Part shown: positions 27,772 through 35,956 of the stretch, piece by piece | Position numbering within the stretch: the stretch's first letter is position 1 | Layout: each line of letters begins with the position of its first letter | Source: Bradyrhizobium diversitatis | GTDB taxonomy: Bacteria; Pseudomonadota; Alphaproteobacteria; Rhizobiales; Xanthobacteraceae | Reading direction: 5' to 3' | Length of the DNA: 64,000 nucleotides | Assembly: GCF_016031635.1 (NCBI RefSeq) | Contig: NZ_JACEGD010000034.1 | Span: 1 to 64,000, forward strand | Made by a program: the position numbers and the translations under genes | The notes under the pieces: model-generated | The model's database searches: none | What the model saw: only the letters and a program-made list of their open reading frames with translations | Told to the model about the DNA's origin: nothing

Positions 27772-27889
27772 CTTGGAATATCGCCTGGGAACGACTACGT
27801 TCCGTCCAACACATCGGTGCCGGCCCCGTATACCTACGGGTGAAAGCCGGGCTCTCGGGCGAGAGCTTTACTGATTTAAAGGTTCCAAG
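27772..27889 (+). ncRNA. Candidate structured RNA or leader upstream of the DUF4167 gene
   Basis: The 462-bp gap between prmC and DUF4167 has a dense set of exact helices. A closing pair CTTGGAA (27772-27778)/TTCCAAG (27883-27889) encloses GGAACG-ACTA-CGTTCC (27788-27803), a two-part hairpin CCGGC+CCCGTA-TACC-TACGGG+GCCGG (27820-27850), and GCTCTC-GGGC-GAGAGC (27851-27866). Further on is GCGCGC-GGT-GCGCGC (28111-28125). No Rfam class was recognised. It could be a small RNA or a 5' leader; strand is assumed from neighbouring genes. A 35-codon ORF (27911-28018) lies in the gap but has no support. Confidence 0.5.
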
Positions 27890-28208
27890 CCGCAGGTCCT
27901 GTTGAGCGCGATGGCCAGTGGAGCTGCGCTGCTCTCCGACCGCAACGTGAACGAAAGCCTGATATTGCGCTTGAAGACTTACGCAAGAACGCTGGGCTTG
28001 TTTCGGCAGGCGAAATGAATGGGTTCGCTGGCAATGAATGCTGGCGGGTGGGGAACGCGTCTTTGTTGAACGCGACGGTCGACGAACATTGGCAGGGCTC
28101 GATCCGGCTTGCGCGCGGTGCGCGCGAGAGATGTGAGCCGCTGTCACCAGGTCACTCCTAGCAATCAGTAATGCGTGCAACCTTTAGGGCTGGAATCGAA
28201 GGCAGGAC

Positions 28209-28979
28209 ATGAGAAACGGTCAGAACAAGCAGCGGATGCGCAACCGCAACAACAATAACAACAACCGGCGTGGCCAGAACCCGATGACCCGGGTCTACGA
28301 GTCCAACGGACCCGACATCAAGATTCGCGGCACCGCTTCGCACATCGCTGAAAAGTATCTCCAGCTTGCGCGTGATGCGCGCTCCTCCGGAGACCCCGTT
28401 GCAGCCGAGAACTACTACCAGCATGCCGAGCATTACTTCCGCCTGATCGCGGCGGCCCAGGAGCAGTTCCGCCAGAACCAGCAGCCGCGCGGCGATGAGC
28501 CCGTCAGCAGCAGCGACGACGGCGAGGATGACGGCGAGAATTTCTCAGCTTTCGGCCAGGAGCCGGGTTTCGTCCCGCAGCCTCCGCAGCAACCCTTCAT
28601 GCGCGACCGCGATGGCCAGCGCGATCACCACCAGCGTGATCAGCAGCCGCGCGAGAGCCAGCCGCCCTATCAGCGCGACAACCAGCAGCCGCGCGAGCAC
28701 CGCGAACGCGATCATCGTGCTCAGCCGCAATATCAGCCGCAACCCGCCAACCAGCCGCAGCCCGTCATCGCCGATGCCGGCAGCGTCGACCGCCTGCCCT
28801 CCTTCATCACCGGCGCGCAGCCGCAAGTGAATGTCGCAGCGAATGGCGGCCAGGGCGGGTTCGAGGGCGCCGGTGGCGGCGAGCGCTATCCGCGGCGGCG
28901 GCGCCGGCCGCATGGCCCGCGCCCCGAGCGCGAGGCCGCCCCAGTCGCGTCCAGCGACGAGGTCGCCCCTGGCGAGTAG
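28209..28979 (+). CDS. DUF4167 domain protein
   Basis: 256 aa. The N-terminus is very rich in Asn and Arg (RMRNRNNNNNNRRGQNP) and is followed by the conserved DUF4167 core at about residues 27-90 (TRVYESNGPDIKIRGTASHI, AEKYLQLARDARSSGDPVAAENYYQHAEHYFRLI), a TPR-like helical pair. The rest is low-complexity, rich in Gln, Pro, Asp and Arg, ending with a basic RRRRRPHGPRPE stretch. The mix of basic and Asn-rich tracts suggests RNA binding or phase separation, but function is unknown. A strong terminator follows. Confidence 0.9.
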   Translation: MRNGQNKQRMRNRNNNNNNRRGQNPMTRVYESNGPDIKIRGTASHIAEKYLQLARDARSSGDPVAAENYYQHAEHYFRLIAAAQEQFRQNQQPRGDEPVSSSDDGEDDGENFSAFGQEPGFVPQPPQQPFMRDRDGQRDHHQRDQQPRESQPPYQRDNQQPREHRERDHRAQPQYQPQPANQPQPVIADAGSVDRLPSFITGAQPQVNVAANGGQGGFEGAGGGERYPRRRRRPHGPRPEREAAPVASSDEVAPGE

Positions 28980-29006
28980 CCATTTCTGATCTGATGTCCT
29001 GAACTG

Positions 29007-29043
29007 AAATCGTCCCGGCCTCGCGCCGGGACGATTTGTTTTG
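29007..29043 (+). terminator. Intrinsic terminator of the DUF4167 gene
   Basis: AAATCGTCCCGGC (29007-29019), loop CTCGC, GCCGGGACGATTT (29025-29037), then GTTTTGG. A 13-bp stem with T-run, 28 bp after the stop codon. Confidence 0.85.
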
Positions 29044-29088
29044 GACGGTGTGCGTTGGTCCAATCGGCGGGGGCCGCAAGCACGGACC

Positions 29089-29119
29089 ACCTCTCCCATA
29101 GGGACCCATAGGGAGAGGT
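29089..29119. repeat. Short palindrome of the CCTCTCCC type
   Basis: ACCTCTCCC (29089-29097) and GGGAGAGGT (29111-29119) flank a small tandem CCCATAGGGACCCATAGGG. It ends 4 bp before the methyltransferase stop codon. Confidence 0.65.
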
Positions 29120-29123
29120 TAAG

Positions 29124-29870
29124 CTAGCCGCGCGTCGCTGTCGTCTGGGACGGCACCAGCACCGGCTTCGCGAGCGAGGGAATGAGCCGCGCGCGCTCGC
29201 GCTTGGCGGGGATCGCGCGGTAGACCTGCTTGGTCGCCTCCACGATATGGACGCCGGCAAAGGGCAGCGACAACGCTGCCCCGGCGCGCTCCCACATCTG
29301 CGCCGATTTCAGCACCCAGCCTCCGGCATAGGGCGGCATGAACAACGCCTCGCCCCAGGCGGTCGGGGTGAACCAGGTCTGGCGCAGCAGCTCGGTGATC
29401 TGCGAGCGCGAATAGGGCCGGCCGTGACCGAAGGGCGTGCTGTCGGTGCGGGTCCACACCCCGCGCCGGTTCGGGATCACGGCGATCACGCGCCCGGACG
29501 GCGACAGCACGCGCCACACCTCGCGCAGCAGCGCGGCCGGATCGTCCGACATCTCCAGCGCGTGGACCAGGAGGATGCGGTCGACCGCGGCGTCAGGAAG
29601 CGGCAGCGAGTATTCGTCGACGAGCGAGGCCAGCGCCGGTCGTCCCGTCGGCCATTTCAGGACGCCCTGGGCCGCCGGCATGAAGGCGATGCAGCGCTCG
29701 GCGTCCTCGCGGAACAATCCCAGATAGGGTGTGGGATAGCCGATGCCGAGCACGCGCTGGCCCTCGGCGCTTGGCCAGCGCTCCCTGATGCCGCGATTGA
29801 TCATTTGCCGCGCCACGATCCCGAGGCGGCGGGAATAGAACTCGCGGAGGTCGACGACGTCGATGGTCAT
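29124..29870 (-). CDS. Class I SAM-dependent methyltransferase
   Basis: 248 aa. It has a degenerate motif I (VLGIGYPTPYLGLF, lacking the classical GxGxG), the acidic/aromatic LPDAAVDRILLVHALEMSDDP that matches methyltransferase motif II, and VLSPSGRVIAVIPNRRGVW as motif III. Alphaproteobacterial homologues usually lie next to gloB, as here, divergent with a 108-bp gap. The substrate is unknown. Confidence 0.85.
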   Translation of the reverse strand: MTIDVVDLREFYSRRLGIVARQMINRGIRERWPSAEGQRVLGIGYPTPYLGLFREDAERCIAFMPAAQGVLKWPTGRPALASLVDEYSLPLPDAAVDRILLVHALEMSDDPAALLREVWRVLSPSGRVIAVIPNRRGVWTRTDSTPFGHGRPYSRSQITELLRQTWFTPTAWGEALFMPPYAGGWVLKSAQMWERAGAALSLPFAGVHIVEATKQVYRAIPAKRERARLIPSLAKPVLVPSQTTATRG

Positions 29871-29978
29871 GACGGCAATGTAACATGCGCCAGGCCGTCG
29901 CTGCGCGCGGAATATTGCATTGCCTGCGCAACGTTAACGCCATATTTGTCTGGCGGGGCTGAGCCCGATGGAGATGAC

Positions 29979-30746
29979 ATGGCCGCCGAAATTCGTACTT
30001 TCACCTGTTTAAACGACAATTTCGGTTATCTGATCCACGATGTGGAAACCAAGGCGACGGCGTCGATCGACGCGCCCGAGGCCGGTCCCATCCTCCAGGC
30101 CCTGGAGCGCGAGGGCTGGCAGCTCACCGACATCCTGATCACCCATCATCACGGCGATCATGTCGGCGGGGTTGCCGAACTCAAGCAGAAATACAATTGC
30201 CGCGTCGTGGCGCCGCACGACAAGACCACGAAGATCGCGAATGTCGACCTGCGTGTCGCCAACGCCGACGTGGTGAAGATCGGGAATTTGCTGGCGCGTG
30301 TCGTGGAGACGCCCGGCCACACGCTCGACCATATCTCCTACGTATTCGACACCGAGAAGACGGTCTTCGCCGCCGACACGCTGTTCTCGATCGGCTGCGG
30401 CCGCGTCTTTGAGGGCACCTACCCGATGATGTGGGATTCGCTTCTGAAGCTGCGCGCCCTGCCCGACGACTTCAAGCTCTATTGCGGCCACGAATACACG
30501 GCGTCCAACGTCAAGTTCGCACTCACCATCGAGCCGGACAATGCGGCGCTCCAGGCGCGCGCCGCGGAAGTGGCGAAGCTGCGGGCCGAGAACAAGCCGA
30601 CCATTCCCTCGCTGCTCGGTGAGGAGAAGCGCGCCAACGTATTCCTGCGCGCCGATGAGCCGGCGGTCGCGGCGAAGCTGCACATGAAGGGCGCGGATGC
30701 CGCCGCGGTGTTCGGCGAACTGCGCGAGCGCAAGAACAAGTCCTGA
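29979..30746 (+). CDS. gloB: Hydroxyacylglutathione hydrolase (glyoxalase II)
   Basis: 255 aa, exactly the family size. The start at 29979 is chosen because GGAG lies just upstream and because the protein then begins MAAEIRTFTCLNDNFGYLIHD. The metallo-beta-lactamase zinc motif THHHGDH is at residues 55-61, with further ligands in VVETPGHTLDHISY, FAADTLF and YCGHEYT. It hydrolyses S-D-lactoylglutathione to lactate and glutathione in methylglyoxal detoxification. The cupin gene follows after 23 bp. Confidence 0.96.
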   Translation: MAAEIRTFTCLNDNFGYLIHDVETKATASIDAPEAGPILQALEREGWQLTDILITHHHGDHVGGVAELKQKYNCRVVAPHDKTTKIANVDLRVANADVVKIGNLLARVVETPGHTLDHISYVFDTEKTVFAADTLFSIGCGRVFEGTYPMMWDSLLKLRALPDDFKLYCGHEYTASNVKFALTIEPDNAALQARAAEVAKLRAENKPTIPSLLGEEKRANVFLRADEPAVAAKLHMKGADAAAVFGELRERKNKS

Positions 30747-30769
30747 AGACCAAGTCCTGACGGGGATCG

Positions 30770-31192
30770 ATGCCGACCGCAGCCGAGATCATCGCGCGCC
30801 TCGAACTCCGGCCGCATCCCGAAGGCGGGCATTACCGCGAAACGTTTCGCGATCTGGCCACGGACGCCAACGGGCGTTCGCGCTCGACATTGATCTATTT
30901 CCTGCTCGCCCGCGGCGAGCGTTCGCACTGGCATCGCGTCGATGCGGTCGAGACGTGGCACTATTACGCCGGCAGTCCCTTGATGCTGCGCATCGCCCAT
31001 GACGGCTGCTCCCAGCATGAGGTGCGGCTGGGCACCGACCTCGCCAACGGCGAGCGGCCGCAGGCGATCGTGCCGGCGCAGGCCTGGCAGATGGCGGAAA
31101 CCACGGGCGAGTGGACGCTGGTCGGCTGCACCGTGGCGCCCGCATTCGAGTTCGCGAAGTTCGAGCTCGCACCAAAGGGCTGGGAGCCGTAG
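30770..31192 (+). CDS. Cupin-fold DUF985 protein
   Basis: 140 aa. Motifs of DUF985/Cupin_5 are clear: LRPHPEGGHYRETFRD, TLIYFLLARGERSHWHRVDAVETWHYYAGSPL, and VGCTVAPAFEFAKFELAPKGW. The fold is a single beta-barrel that could bind a metal through the His-containing motif, though no reaction is known. It follows gloB closely and may be in the same transcript. It ends 1 bp before the convergent EamA gene. Confidence 0.88.
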   Translation: MPTAAEIIARLELRPHPEGGHYRETFRDLATDANGRSRSTLIYFLLARGERSHWHRVDAVETWHYYAGSPLMLRIAHDGCSQHEVRLGTDLANGERPQAIVPAQAWQMAETTGEWTLVGCTVAPAFEFAKFELAPKGWEP

Positions 31193-31193
31193 C

Positions 31194-32063
31194 TCACCTC
31201 TTCCGCAGCACCATGTCCTTGGCCGCGATCAGGCCGCCCCCGGCGATGAGGATCGCAGCAAGGGCGATGTTGGCGCTGGCCTTGGCGAAACCGGCAGCGA
31301 TGAGGAATCCCGTCGAGAGCAATGGCGTCGCGTAGGAGGCGGCGCCGAGCACACGAATGTCGCCGCGCTTCATGCCGATGTCCCAGGCGTAGAACGCGGC
31401 GCCGACCGGGCCGATGCCGAGTGCGATGACCGAGAGCCATTGCAAGCCCGTCTCCGGCCAGACCGTGGTTTCAAGCAGACCGTGCATCAGCGCGGCCAAT
31501 ATTGCCGTGGCAAGACAGAAGCCCGCGACCGCATCGGTCGGCACCGCCTTCAACCGGCGCGACAGCACCGAATAGGTCGCCCAGACAAACGCCGCGATGA
31601 AGGCCGCGATGAGACCCGGCACAGCTCCAGGCGCAAAACCGCTGGTGTTGCCGGCGAACAGCAGCACCGTGCCGACGAGGCCGAGCACGGCGCCGATGAT
31701 GTGATGCGCGGCCAGCCGCTCGCCCGGCAGGAAGGACGAGAACAGCACGATCAAGAGCGGCCACAGGTAATTCAGAAGGCCGGCTTCGGCCGGCGGGGCG
31801 AAGCGCAGCGCGAGAAAATACAGCGCATGATAGCCGAACAGGCCACCAACGCCGACGACCCAGACGGCGAGCGGCTGACGCAGGCTTTTCGCCGCCTCGC
31901 TCCGCCCGATCCAGGTGAGCAGCCCGACGACACCGCCGATCGCGAAGGTCATCGCGGCGAGCTGGAATGCCGGGATCTTTCCGGTCGCCACCGTCATCAC
32001 TGACAGCAGCGACCACATCAGGATCGCGGTCAAACCGATCAGCGTGGCGGTACGGGGAGTCAT
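31194..32063 (-). CDS. EamA/DMT-superfamily transporter (YddG-like)
   Basis: 289 aa with ten membrane segments in two EamA repeats. WPLLIVLFSSFLPGERLAAHHI and PPAEAGLLNYLWP are similar to the YddG-type aromatic amino-acid exporters. Substrate is not certain. It is convergent with the cupin gene, and its upstream region is a dispersed repeat. Confidence 0.83.
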   Translation of the reverse strand: MTPRTATLIGLTAILMWSLLSVMTVATGKIPAFQLAAMTFAIGGVVGLLTWIGRSEAAKSLRQPLAVWVVGVGGLFGYHALYFLALRFAPPAEAGLLNYLWPLLIVLFSSFLPGERLAAHHIIGAVLGLVGTVLLFAGNTSGFAPGAVPGLIAAFIAAFVWATYSVLSRRLKAVPTDAVAGFCLATAILAALMHGLLETTVWPETGLQWLSVIALGIGPVGAAFYAWDIGMKRGDIRVLGAASYATPLLSTGFLIAAGFAKASANIALAAILIAGGGLIAAKDMVLRKR

Positions 32064-32073
32064 TCCAGGGCCT

Positions 32074-32188
32074 CGTCGTTCCGGGGCGGCTCGAAGAGCC
32101 GAACCCGGAACCTCGAGATTCCGGGTTCGCCGCTAGCGCGGCGCCCCGGAATGACAGGGCATCATGCCCGGGACAAGCCCGGGCATGA
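32074..32188. repeat. Dispersed palindrome type C plus an 11-bp perfect palindrome
   Basis: 32074-32156 is CGTCGTTCCGGGGCGG...CCTCGAGATTCCGGGTTCGCC...GCCCCGGAATGAC, like the unit at 18789. It is followed by TCATGCCCGGG-ACAAG-CCCGGGCATGA (32162-32188). Located between the EamA start and the phbB stop. Confidence 0.8.
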
Positions 32189-32225
32189 CGACGTGGAAAA
32201 TATCAGCCGGCGTGATGCGATCGCA

Positions 32226-32951
32226 TCACACCATGTACTGGCCGCCGTTGATCGTCAGCGTCGAGCCGGTGATGAAGCCGGACTCGTCGGCCGCGAGGAA
32301 CACGACCGCGCGCGCAATCTCTTCGGGCTCGCCGAGCCGGTTGGCCGGGATCTGCGGGATCACGTTCTTCTCCAGGACGTCCTTCGGCACCGCCTGCACC
32401 ATTTCGGTGTTGATGTAGCCCGGGCAGATCGCATTGACGGTGATGCCGCCCTTGGCGTTCTCGAGCGCGAGCGCCTTGGTGAAGCCGACGTCGCCGGCCT
32501 TCGCCGCGGAATAGTTGACCTGACCGAACTGCCCCTTCTGGCCGTTGATCGACGAGATCGAGATGATGCGGCCGAACTTGCGCGCGCGCATGCCCTCGAT
32601 GACCTGGCGCGTCATGTTGAACAGCGAACCCAGATTGGTATTGATGACGGCGGTCCACTGCTCGAGCGTCATCTTGTGGAAGGCGGTGTCGCGGGTGATG
32701 CCGGCATTGTTGACCAGCACCTCGATCGGCCCGAGATCGGCTTCGACTTGCTTCACGCCGGCCGCGCAGGCGTCGAAACTGCTGACGTCCCATTTGTAGA
32801 CGGCGATGCCGGTCTCGGCCTTGAACTTCTCCGCCGCCGCATCGTTGCCGGCATAGTTCGCCGCGACCTTGTAGCCGGCCGCCTTCAGCGCCTTGCTGAT
32901 CGCCGCTCCGATGCCCCGCGTACCACCCGTCACCAGTGCAACACGTGCCAT
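32226..32951 (-). CDS. phbB: Acetoacetyl-CoA reductase
   Basis: 241 aa. Short-chain dehydrogenase that reduces acetoacetyl-CoA to (R)-3-hydroxybutyryl-CoA with NADPH. The cofactor motif is VTGGTRGIGAAIS, followed by NNAGITRDTAFHKM, the catalytic Ser-Tyr-Lys of ISSINGQKGQFGQVNYSAAKAG, and C-terminal AADESGFITGSTLTINGGQYMV. It lies 240 bp downstream of phbA on the same strand with a hairpin between them. Second step of PHB synthesis. Confidence 0.96.
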   Translation of the reverse strand: MARVALVTGGTRGIGAAISKALKAAGYKVAANYAGNDAAAEKFKAETGIAVYKWDVSSFDACAAGVKQVEADLGPIEVLVNNAGITRDTAFHKMTLEQWTAVINTNLGSLFNMTRQVIEGMRARKFGRIISISSINGQKGQFGQVNYSAAKAGDVGFTKALALENAKGGITVNAICPGYINTEMVQAVPKDVLEKNVIPQIPANRLGEPEEIARAVVFLAADESGFITGSTLTINGGQYMV

Positions 32952-33042
32952 GTCGTATTCCTTCCCTTGGACTCTTCGGACGCTTGAGAGTGACTGTTTT
33001 TAGCTGCGGATTATGCGGGACGTTTGACGGACATCAAGAACA

Positions 33043-33069
33043 AAACGCCCGGCGTCGAGCCGGGCGTTT
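33043..33069 (-). terminator. Intrinsic terminator between phbA and phbB
   Basis: AAACGCCCGGC (33043-33053), loop GTCGA, GCCGGGCGTTT (33059-33069). On the minus strand it ends in TTTTGTTCTT, so it can stop or reduce transcription from phbA into phbB. Confidence 0.75.
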
Positions 33070-33191
33070 CTCTTTAGTCGAGGCTTGCGTGGTTGCGAAG
33101 AATATTTGATTTGCAACCGCCGCCTTTTTAGCCGCGTGCAACGCAGCGCTGACGTGTGCGGCGCACGCGTCAGCTCCGTGCAAGGTTGTCG

Positions 33192-34376
33192 TCAGTCGCG
33201 CGCCAAACACATCGCGATACCCATGCCGCCGCCGATGCACAGCGTGGCCAGGCCCTTCTTCGAATCGCGCTTCTGCATTTCGTGCAGCAGCGTCACCAGC
33301 ACGCGTGCGCCGGATGCGCCGACCGGATGGCCGATTGCGATCGCGCCGCCATTGACGTTGACCTTGGAGGTGTCCCAGCCGAGATCCTTGTTGACGGCGC
33401 AGGCCTGTGCCGCGAAGGCTTCGTTGGCCTCGATCAGGTCGAGATCGCCGACGCTCCAGCCGGCCTTTTTCAGCGCGGCGCGCGAGGCCGGGATCGGGCC
33501 CGAGCCCATGATCTTAGGATCGACGCCGGCCTGAGCCCAGGACACGATGCGCGCGAGCGGCTTCTTGCCTTCCTTGGCCGCCTGCTTGGCGGTCATCAGC
33601 ACCACGGCGGCGGCGCCGTCGTTGATCCCGGAGGCCGAGCCCGCAGTGACCGTGCCATCCTTCTCGAAGGCCGGCTTGAGCTTGGCCATCGCGTCGAGCG
33701 TGGCGCCATGACGCGGATATTCGTCGGCGCTGACGACCACGTCGCCCTTGCGGGTCTTGATGGTGACGGGGACGATCTCGTCGTTGAACCTGCCGGCCTT
33801 CTGCGCGGCCTCCGCCTTCTGCTGCGAAGCGACGGCGAACTCGTCCTGCTGGGCGCGGGTGATCTGCCACTGCCGTGCGACGTTCTCGGCGGTGTTGCCC
33901 ATGTGGTAGCCGTTGAAGGCATCCCACAGGCCGTCCTTGATCATGGTGTCGACGAACTCGACGGGGCCCATCTTGACGCCACCACGCAGGTACTGGGCGT
34001 GCGGGGCCATGCTCATGGATTCCTGGCCGCCTGCGACCACGATCTCGGAATCACCGTTGAGCAGCGCCTGATAACCGAGCGCAACCGTGCGCAGGCCCGA
34101 GCCGCAAAGCTGGTTCACGCCCCAGGCCGGGCTCTCCACCGGAATGCCGGCGGCGATCGAAGCCTGGCGGGCGGGGTTCTGGCCCTGGGCGGCGGTCAGG
34201 ATCTGACCCATGATGACCTCGGAGACCCGGCCGGGCTCGATGCCACCGCGCTCCAGCGCGGCCTTGATGGCGATGGCGCCGAGATCGTGGGCGGGAAGGG
34301 TCGCGAACGCTCCGTTGAAGCTACCGACCGGGGTGCGGGCGGCGCTGACGATGACGACATCGTCTGACATGGGCAT
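33192..34376 (-). CDS. phbA: Acetyl-CoA acetyltransferase (beta-ketothiolase)
   Basis: 394 aa. Condenses two acetyl-CoA to acetoacetyl-CoA for PHB. The acylated cysteine is in NQLCGSGLRTVALGYQ, the His of GHPVGASGARV and the second Cys of CIGGGMGIAM complete the active site. It has a complete thiolase N-terminal domain from VIVSAARTPVGSFNGAF. It is divergent from phaR, with a 300-bp control region between. Confidence 0.96.
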   Translation of the reverse strand: MPMSDDVVIVSAARTPVGSFNGAFATLPAHDLGAIAIKAALERGGIEPGRVSEVIMGQILTAAQGQNPARQASIAAGIPVESPAWGVNQLCGSGLRTVALGYQALLNGDSEIVVAGGQESMSMAPHAQYLRGGVKMGPVEFVDTMIKDGLWDAFNGYHMGNTAENVARQWQITRAQQDEFAVASQQKAEAAQKAGRFNDEIVPVTIKTRKGDVVVSADEYPRHGATLDAMAKLKPAFEKDGTVTAGSASGINDGAAAVVLMTAKQAAKEGKKPLARIVSWAQAGVDPKIMGSGPIPASRAALKKAGWSVGDLDLIEANEAFAAQACAVNKDLGWDTSKVNVNGGAIAIGHPVGASGARVLVTLLHEMQKRDSKKGLATLCIGGGMGIAMCLARD

Positions 34377-34490
34377 CTCCTGGGTTTGAAGGGGGCAGGC
34401 GGGGCTGGGGAAAAGACGGCTCGCCAGTCTCGACCGGCATCCTGTTAACGTCGTTGAGGCATGTCAATCGGACGGTCTCCGAATTCATGC

Positions 34491-34611
34491 CGCAACGCAT
34501 TCAAAATAGCGTTCTTGGCGCTTTCGCAAGCACGATTTTGCTCTGCAATTAACCGTGCCGCACAAAACGGTAGCGTGAGCCCTTTGAAAATGCTTATTTT
34601 GTTGCGTTGCG
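34491..34611. promoter_or_regulatory. Long inverted repeat in the phbA-phaR divergent region (candidate PhaR site)
   Basis: CGCAACGCATTCAAAATA (34491-34508) is repeated in inverted orientation as TATTTTGTTGCGTTGCG (34595-34611), with only the bases between TATTTTG and GCGTTGCG differing. The rest of the 300-bp gap contains several TTGC/GCAA and TGCA-like tracts. PhaR proteins bind short TGC-rich repeats at phasin and phaR promoters, so autoregulation is plausible. Confidence 0.45.
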
Positions 34612-34676
34612 TACTCTTCCCGCCCTGCGGCATTGCCCGACAGGTTCCCGTTCTCCGCGTTTGCAAGTGAGAGCCC

Positions 34677-35267
34677 ATGGCGAAATCAGACCAACCCACC
34701 ACCATCAAGAAATACGCGAACCGCCGGCTCTATAACACCGGAACGAGTACCTACGTGACGCTGGAAGACCTCGCCGCGATGGTCAAGGACGGCGAAGATT
34801 TCCTGGTCTACGACGCCAAGACCGGCGACGACATCACCCGCTCCGTGCTCGCCCAGATCATCTTCGAGCAGGAGAACAAGGCCGGCCAGAACCTGCTGCC
34901 GACCACCTTCCTGCGCCAGCTCATTCGCTTCTATGGCGACAGCATGCAGATGGTGGTGCCGAAATATCTGGAGCAGTCGATCGCGACGCTGACGCAGGAG
35001 CAGGAGAAGTTCCGCAAGCAGATCGCCAATACGCTGTCCGGCACGCCTTTTGCTCCGCTGGAGGAGCAGGTCCGCCGCAACATGGAGCTGTTCCAGCAGA
35101 CCTTCTCGATGTTCAAGCCGTTCGCGGCGCCCCGTCCGACCACCTCTCCCGAGCCGGAGGCCGGTGCGAATACCGAGGAGTCGAAGGATAGCAACATCGA
35201 CGATCTGCGCCAGCAGATGAAGGAGATGCAGGAACGCCTCGAGCGGATGTCGAAGAAGGACGAGTAG
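34677..35267 (+). CDS. phaR: Polyhydroxyalkanoate synthesis repressor PhaR
   Basis: 196 aa. The N-terminal PHB_acc DNA-binding region (residues 8-65) has TIKKYANRRLYNTGTSTYVTL and FLVYDAKTGDDITRSVLAQI, followed by the polymer-binding region QENKAGQNLLPTTFLRQLIRFYGDSMQMVVPKYLE and a coiled coil at the C-terminus (DDLRQQMKEMQERLERMSKK). PhaR represses phasin and its own gene until it is titrated by nascent PHB granules. It is divergent from phbA. Confidence 0.96.
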   Translation: MAKSDQPTTIKKYANRRLYNTGTSTYVTLEDLAAMVKDGEDFLVYDAKTGDDITRSVLAQIIFEQENKAGQNLLPTTFLRQLIRFYGDSMQMVVPKYLEQSIATLTQEQEKFRKQIANTLSGTPFAPLEEQVRRNMELFQQTFSMFKPFAAPRPTTSPEPEAGANTEESKDSNIDDLRQQMKEMQERLERMSKKDE

Positions 35268-35319
35268 TCCTTCATTTGCACCGGCCCCCAGCGAGCGGGA
35301 GGACGAGCGAGGACGAGCC

Positions 35320-35940
35320 ATGTCTGACCGAAGCACCCATTGGGACCATGTCTACGCCACCAAGGGCGAAGCCGAGGTCAGCTGGTTTCAGGACAGTCCG
35401 ACAATCTCGCTCGAGATGATCCGCGCGGCCAATCCGGATCATGGCGCAGCCATCATCGATATCGGCGGCGGCGCCTCGCGGCTGGTCGATGCGCTGCTGC
35501 AAGACGGATATCGCGACGTCGCCGTGCTGGATCTCTCTGCCAACGCGCTTGATGCGGTGAAGAAGCGAATCGGCAAAATCGGTTCGATCGTCGACTGGAT
35601 CGTTGCCGACGCCACGACGTGGCAGCCGGCGAAGACCTACGACGTCTGGCACGATCGCGCGGCGTTTCATTTCCTGACCGAGCCGCGCGACAGGGCGGCC
35701 TATGTCGAGCGCCTGCGGGCAGCGCTTACCCCCGGCGGACAAGTCGTCATCGGCACGTTCGCGCCCGATGGTCCGGAGAAATGCAGCGGCCTGCCGGTTC
35801 AGCGACACGACAGTGCGAGCCTTGCGGCGGAGCTCGGGCCTGAGTTTGAGCTCGTCGAGACGCGCAGCGAGACGCATCACACGCCGTGGGATTCAACGCA
35901 GGCGTTTCAGTTCAGCCGGTTCCGGAGACGCGGCTCATAA
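35320..35940 (+). CDS. Class I SAM-dependent methyltransferase (tellurite-resistance-like)
   Basis: 206 aa. It begins SDRSTHWDHVYATKGEAEVSWFQDSP. Motif I is IIDIGGGASRLVDALL, motif II VAVLDLSANALDAVKKRIG, then DATTWQPAKTYDVWHDRAAFHFL and LRAALTPGGQVVIGTFAPDGPEKCSGLPV. This set is typical of a bacterial group annotated as methyltransferase-12 or tellurite-resistance-like proteins. No tellurite genes are near and the substrate is unknown. It is 52 bp after phaR and may be expressed with it. Confidence 0.85.
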   Translation: MSDRSTHWDHVYATKGEAEVSWFQDSPTISLEMIRAANPDHGAAIIDIGGGASRLVDALLQDGYRDVAVLDLSANALDAVKKRIGKIGSIVDWIVADATTWQPAKTYDVWHDRAAFHFLTEPRDRAAYVERLRAALTPGGQVVIGTFAPDGPEKCSGLPVQRHDSASLAAELGPEFELVETRSETHHTPWDSTQAFQFSRFRRRGS

Positions 35941-35956
35941 GCGAGCGACAGCCGGC

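Noticed and set aside
27911..28018. 35-codon ORF in the prmC-DUF4167 gap
   Set aside because: No good ribosome site, no recognisable protein features, and it lies in a region dominated by RNA-like helices. Recorded only as a possibility.
27747..28208. tmRNA, RNase P or SRP RNA in this gap
   Set aside because: No T-arm-like GGTTCGA, no tag ORF of the ANDN type, no RNase P GAGGAAAGTCC core and no SRP GGAAGCAGCC motif were found.
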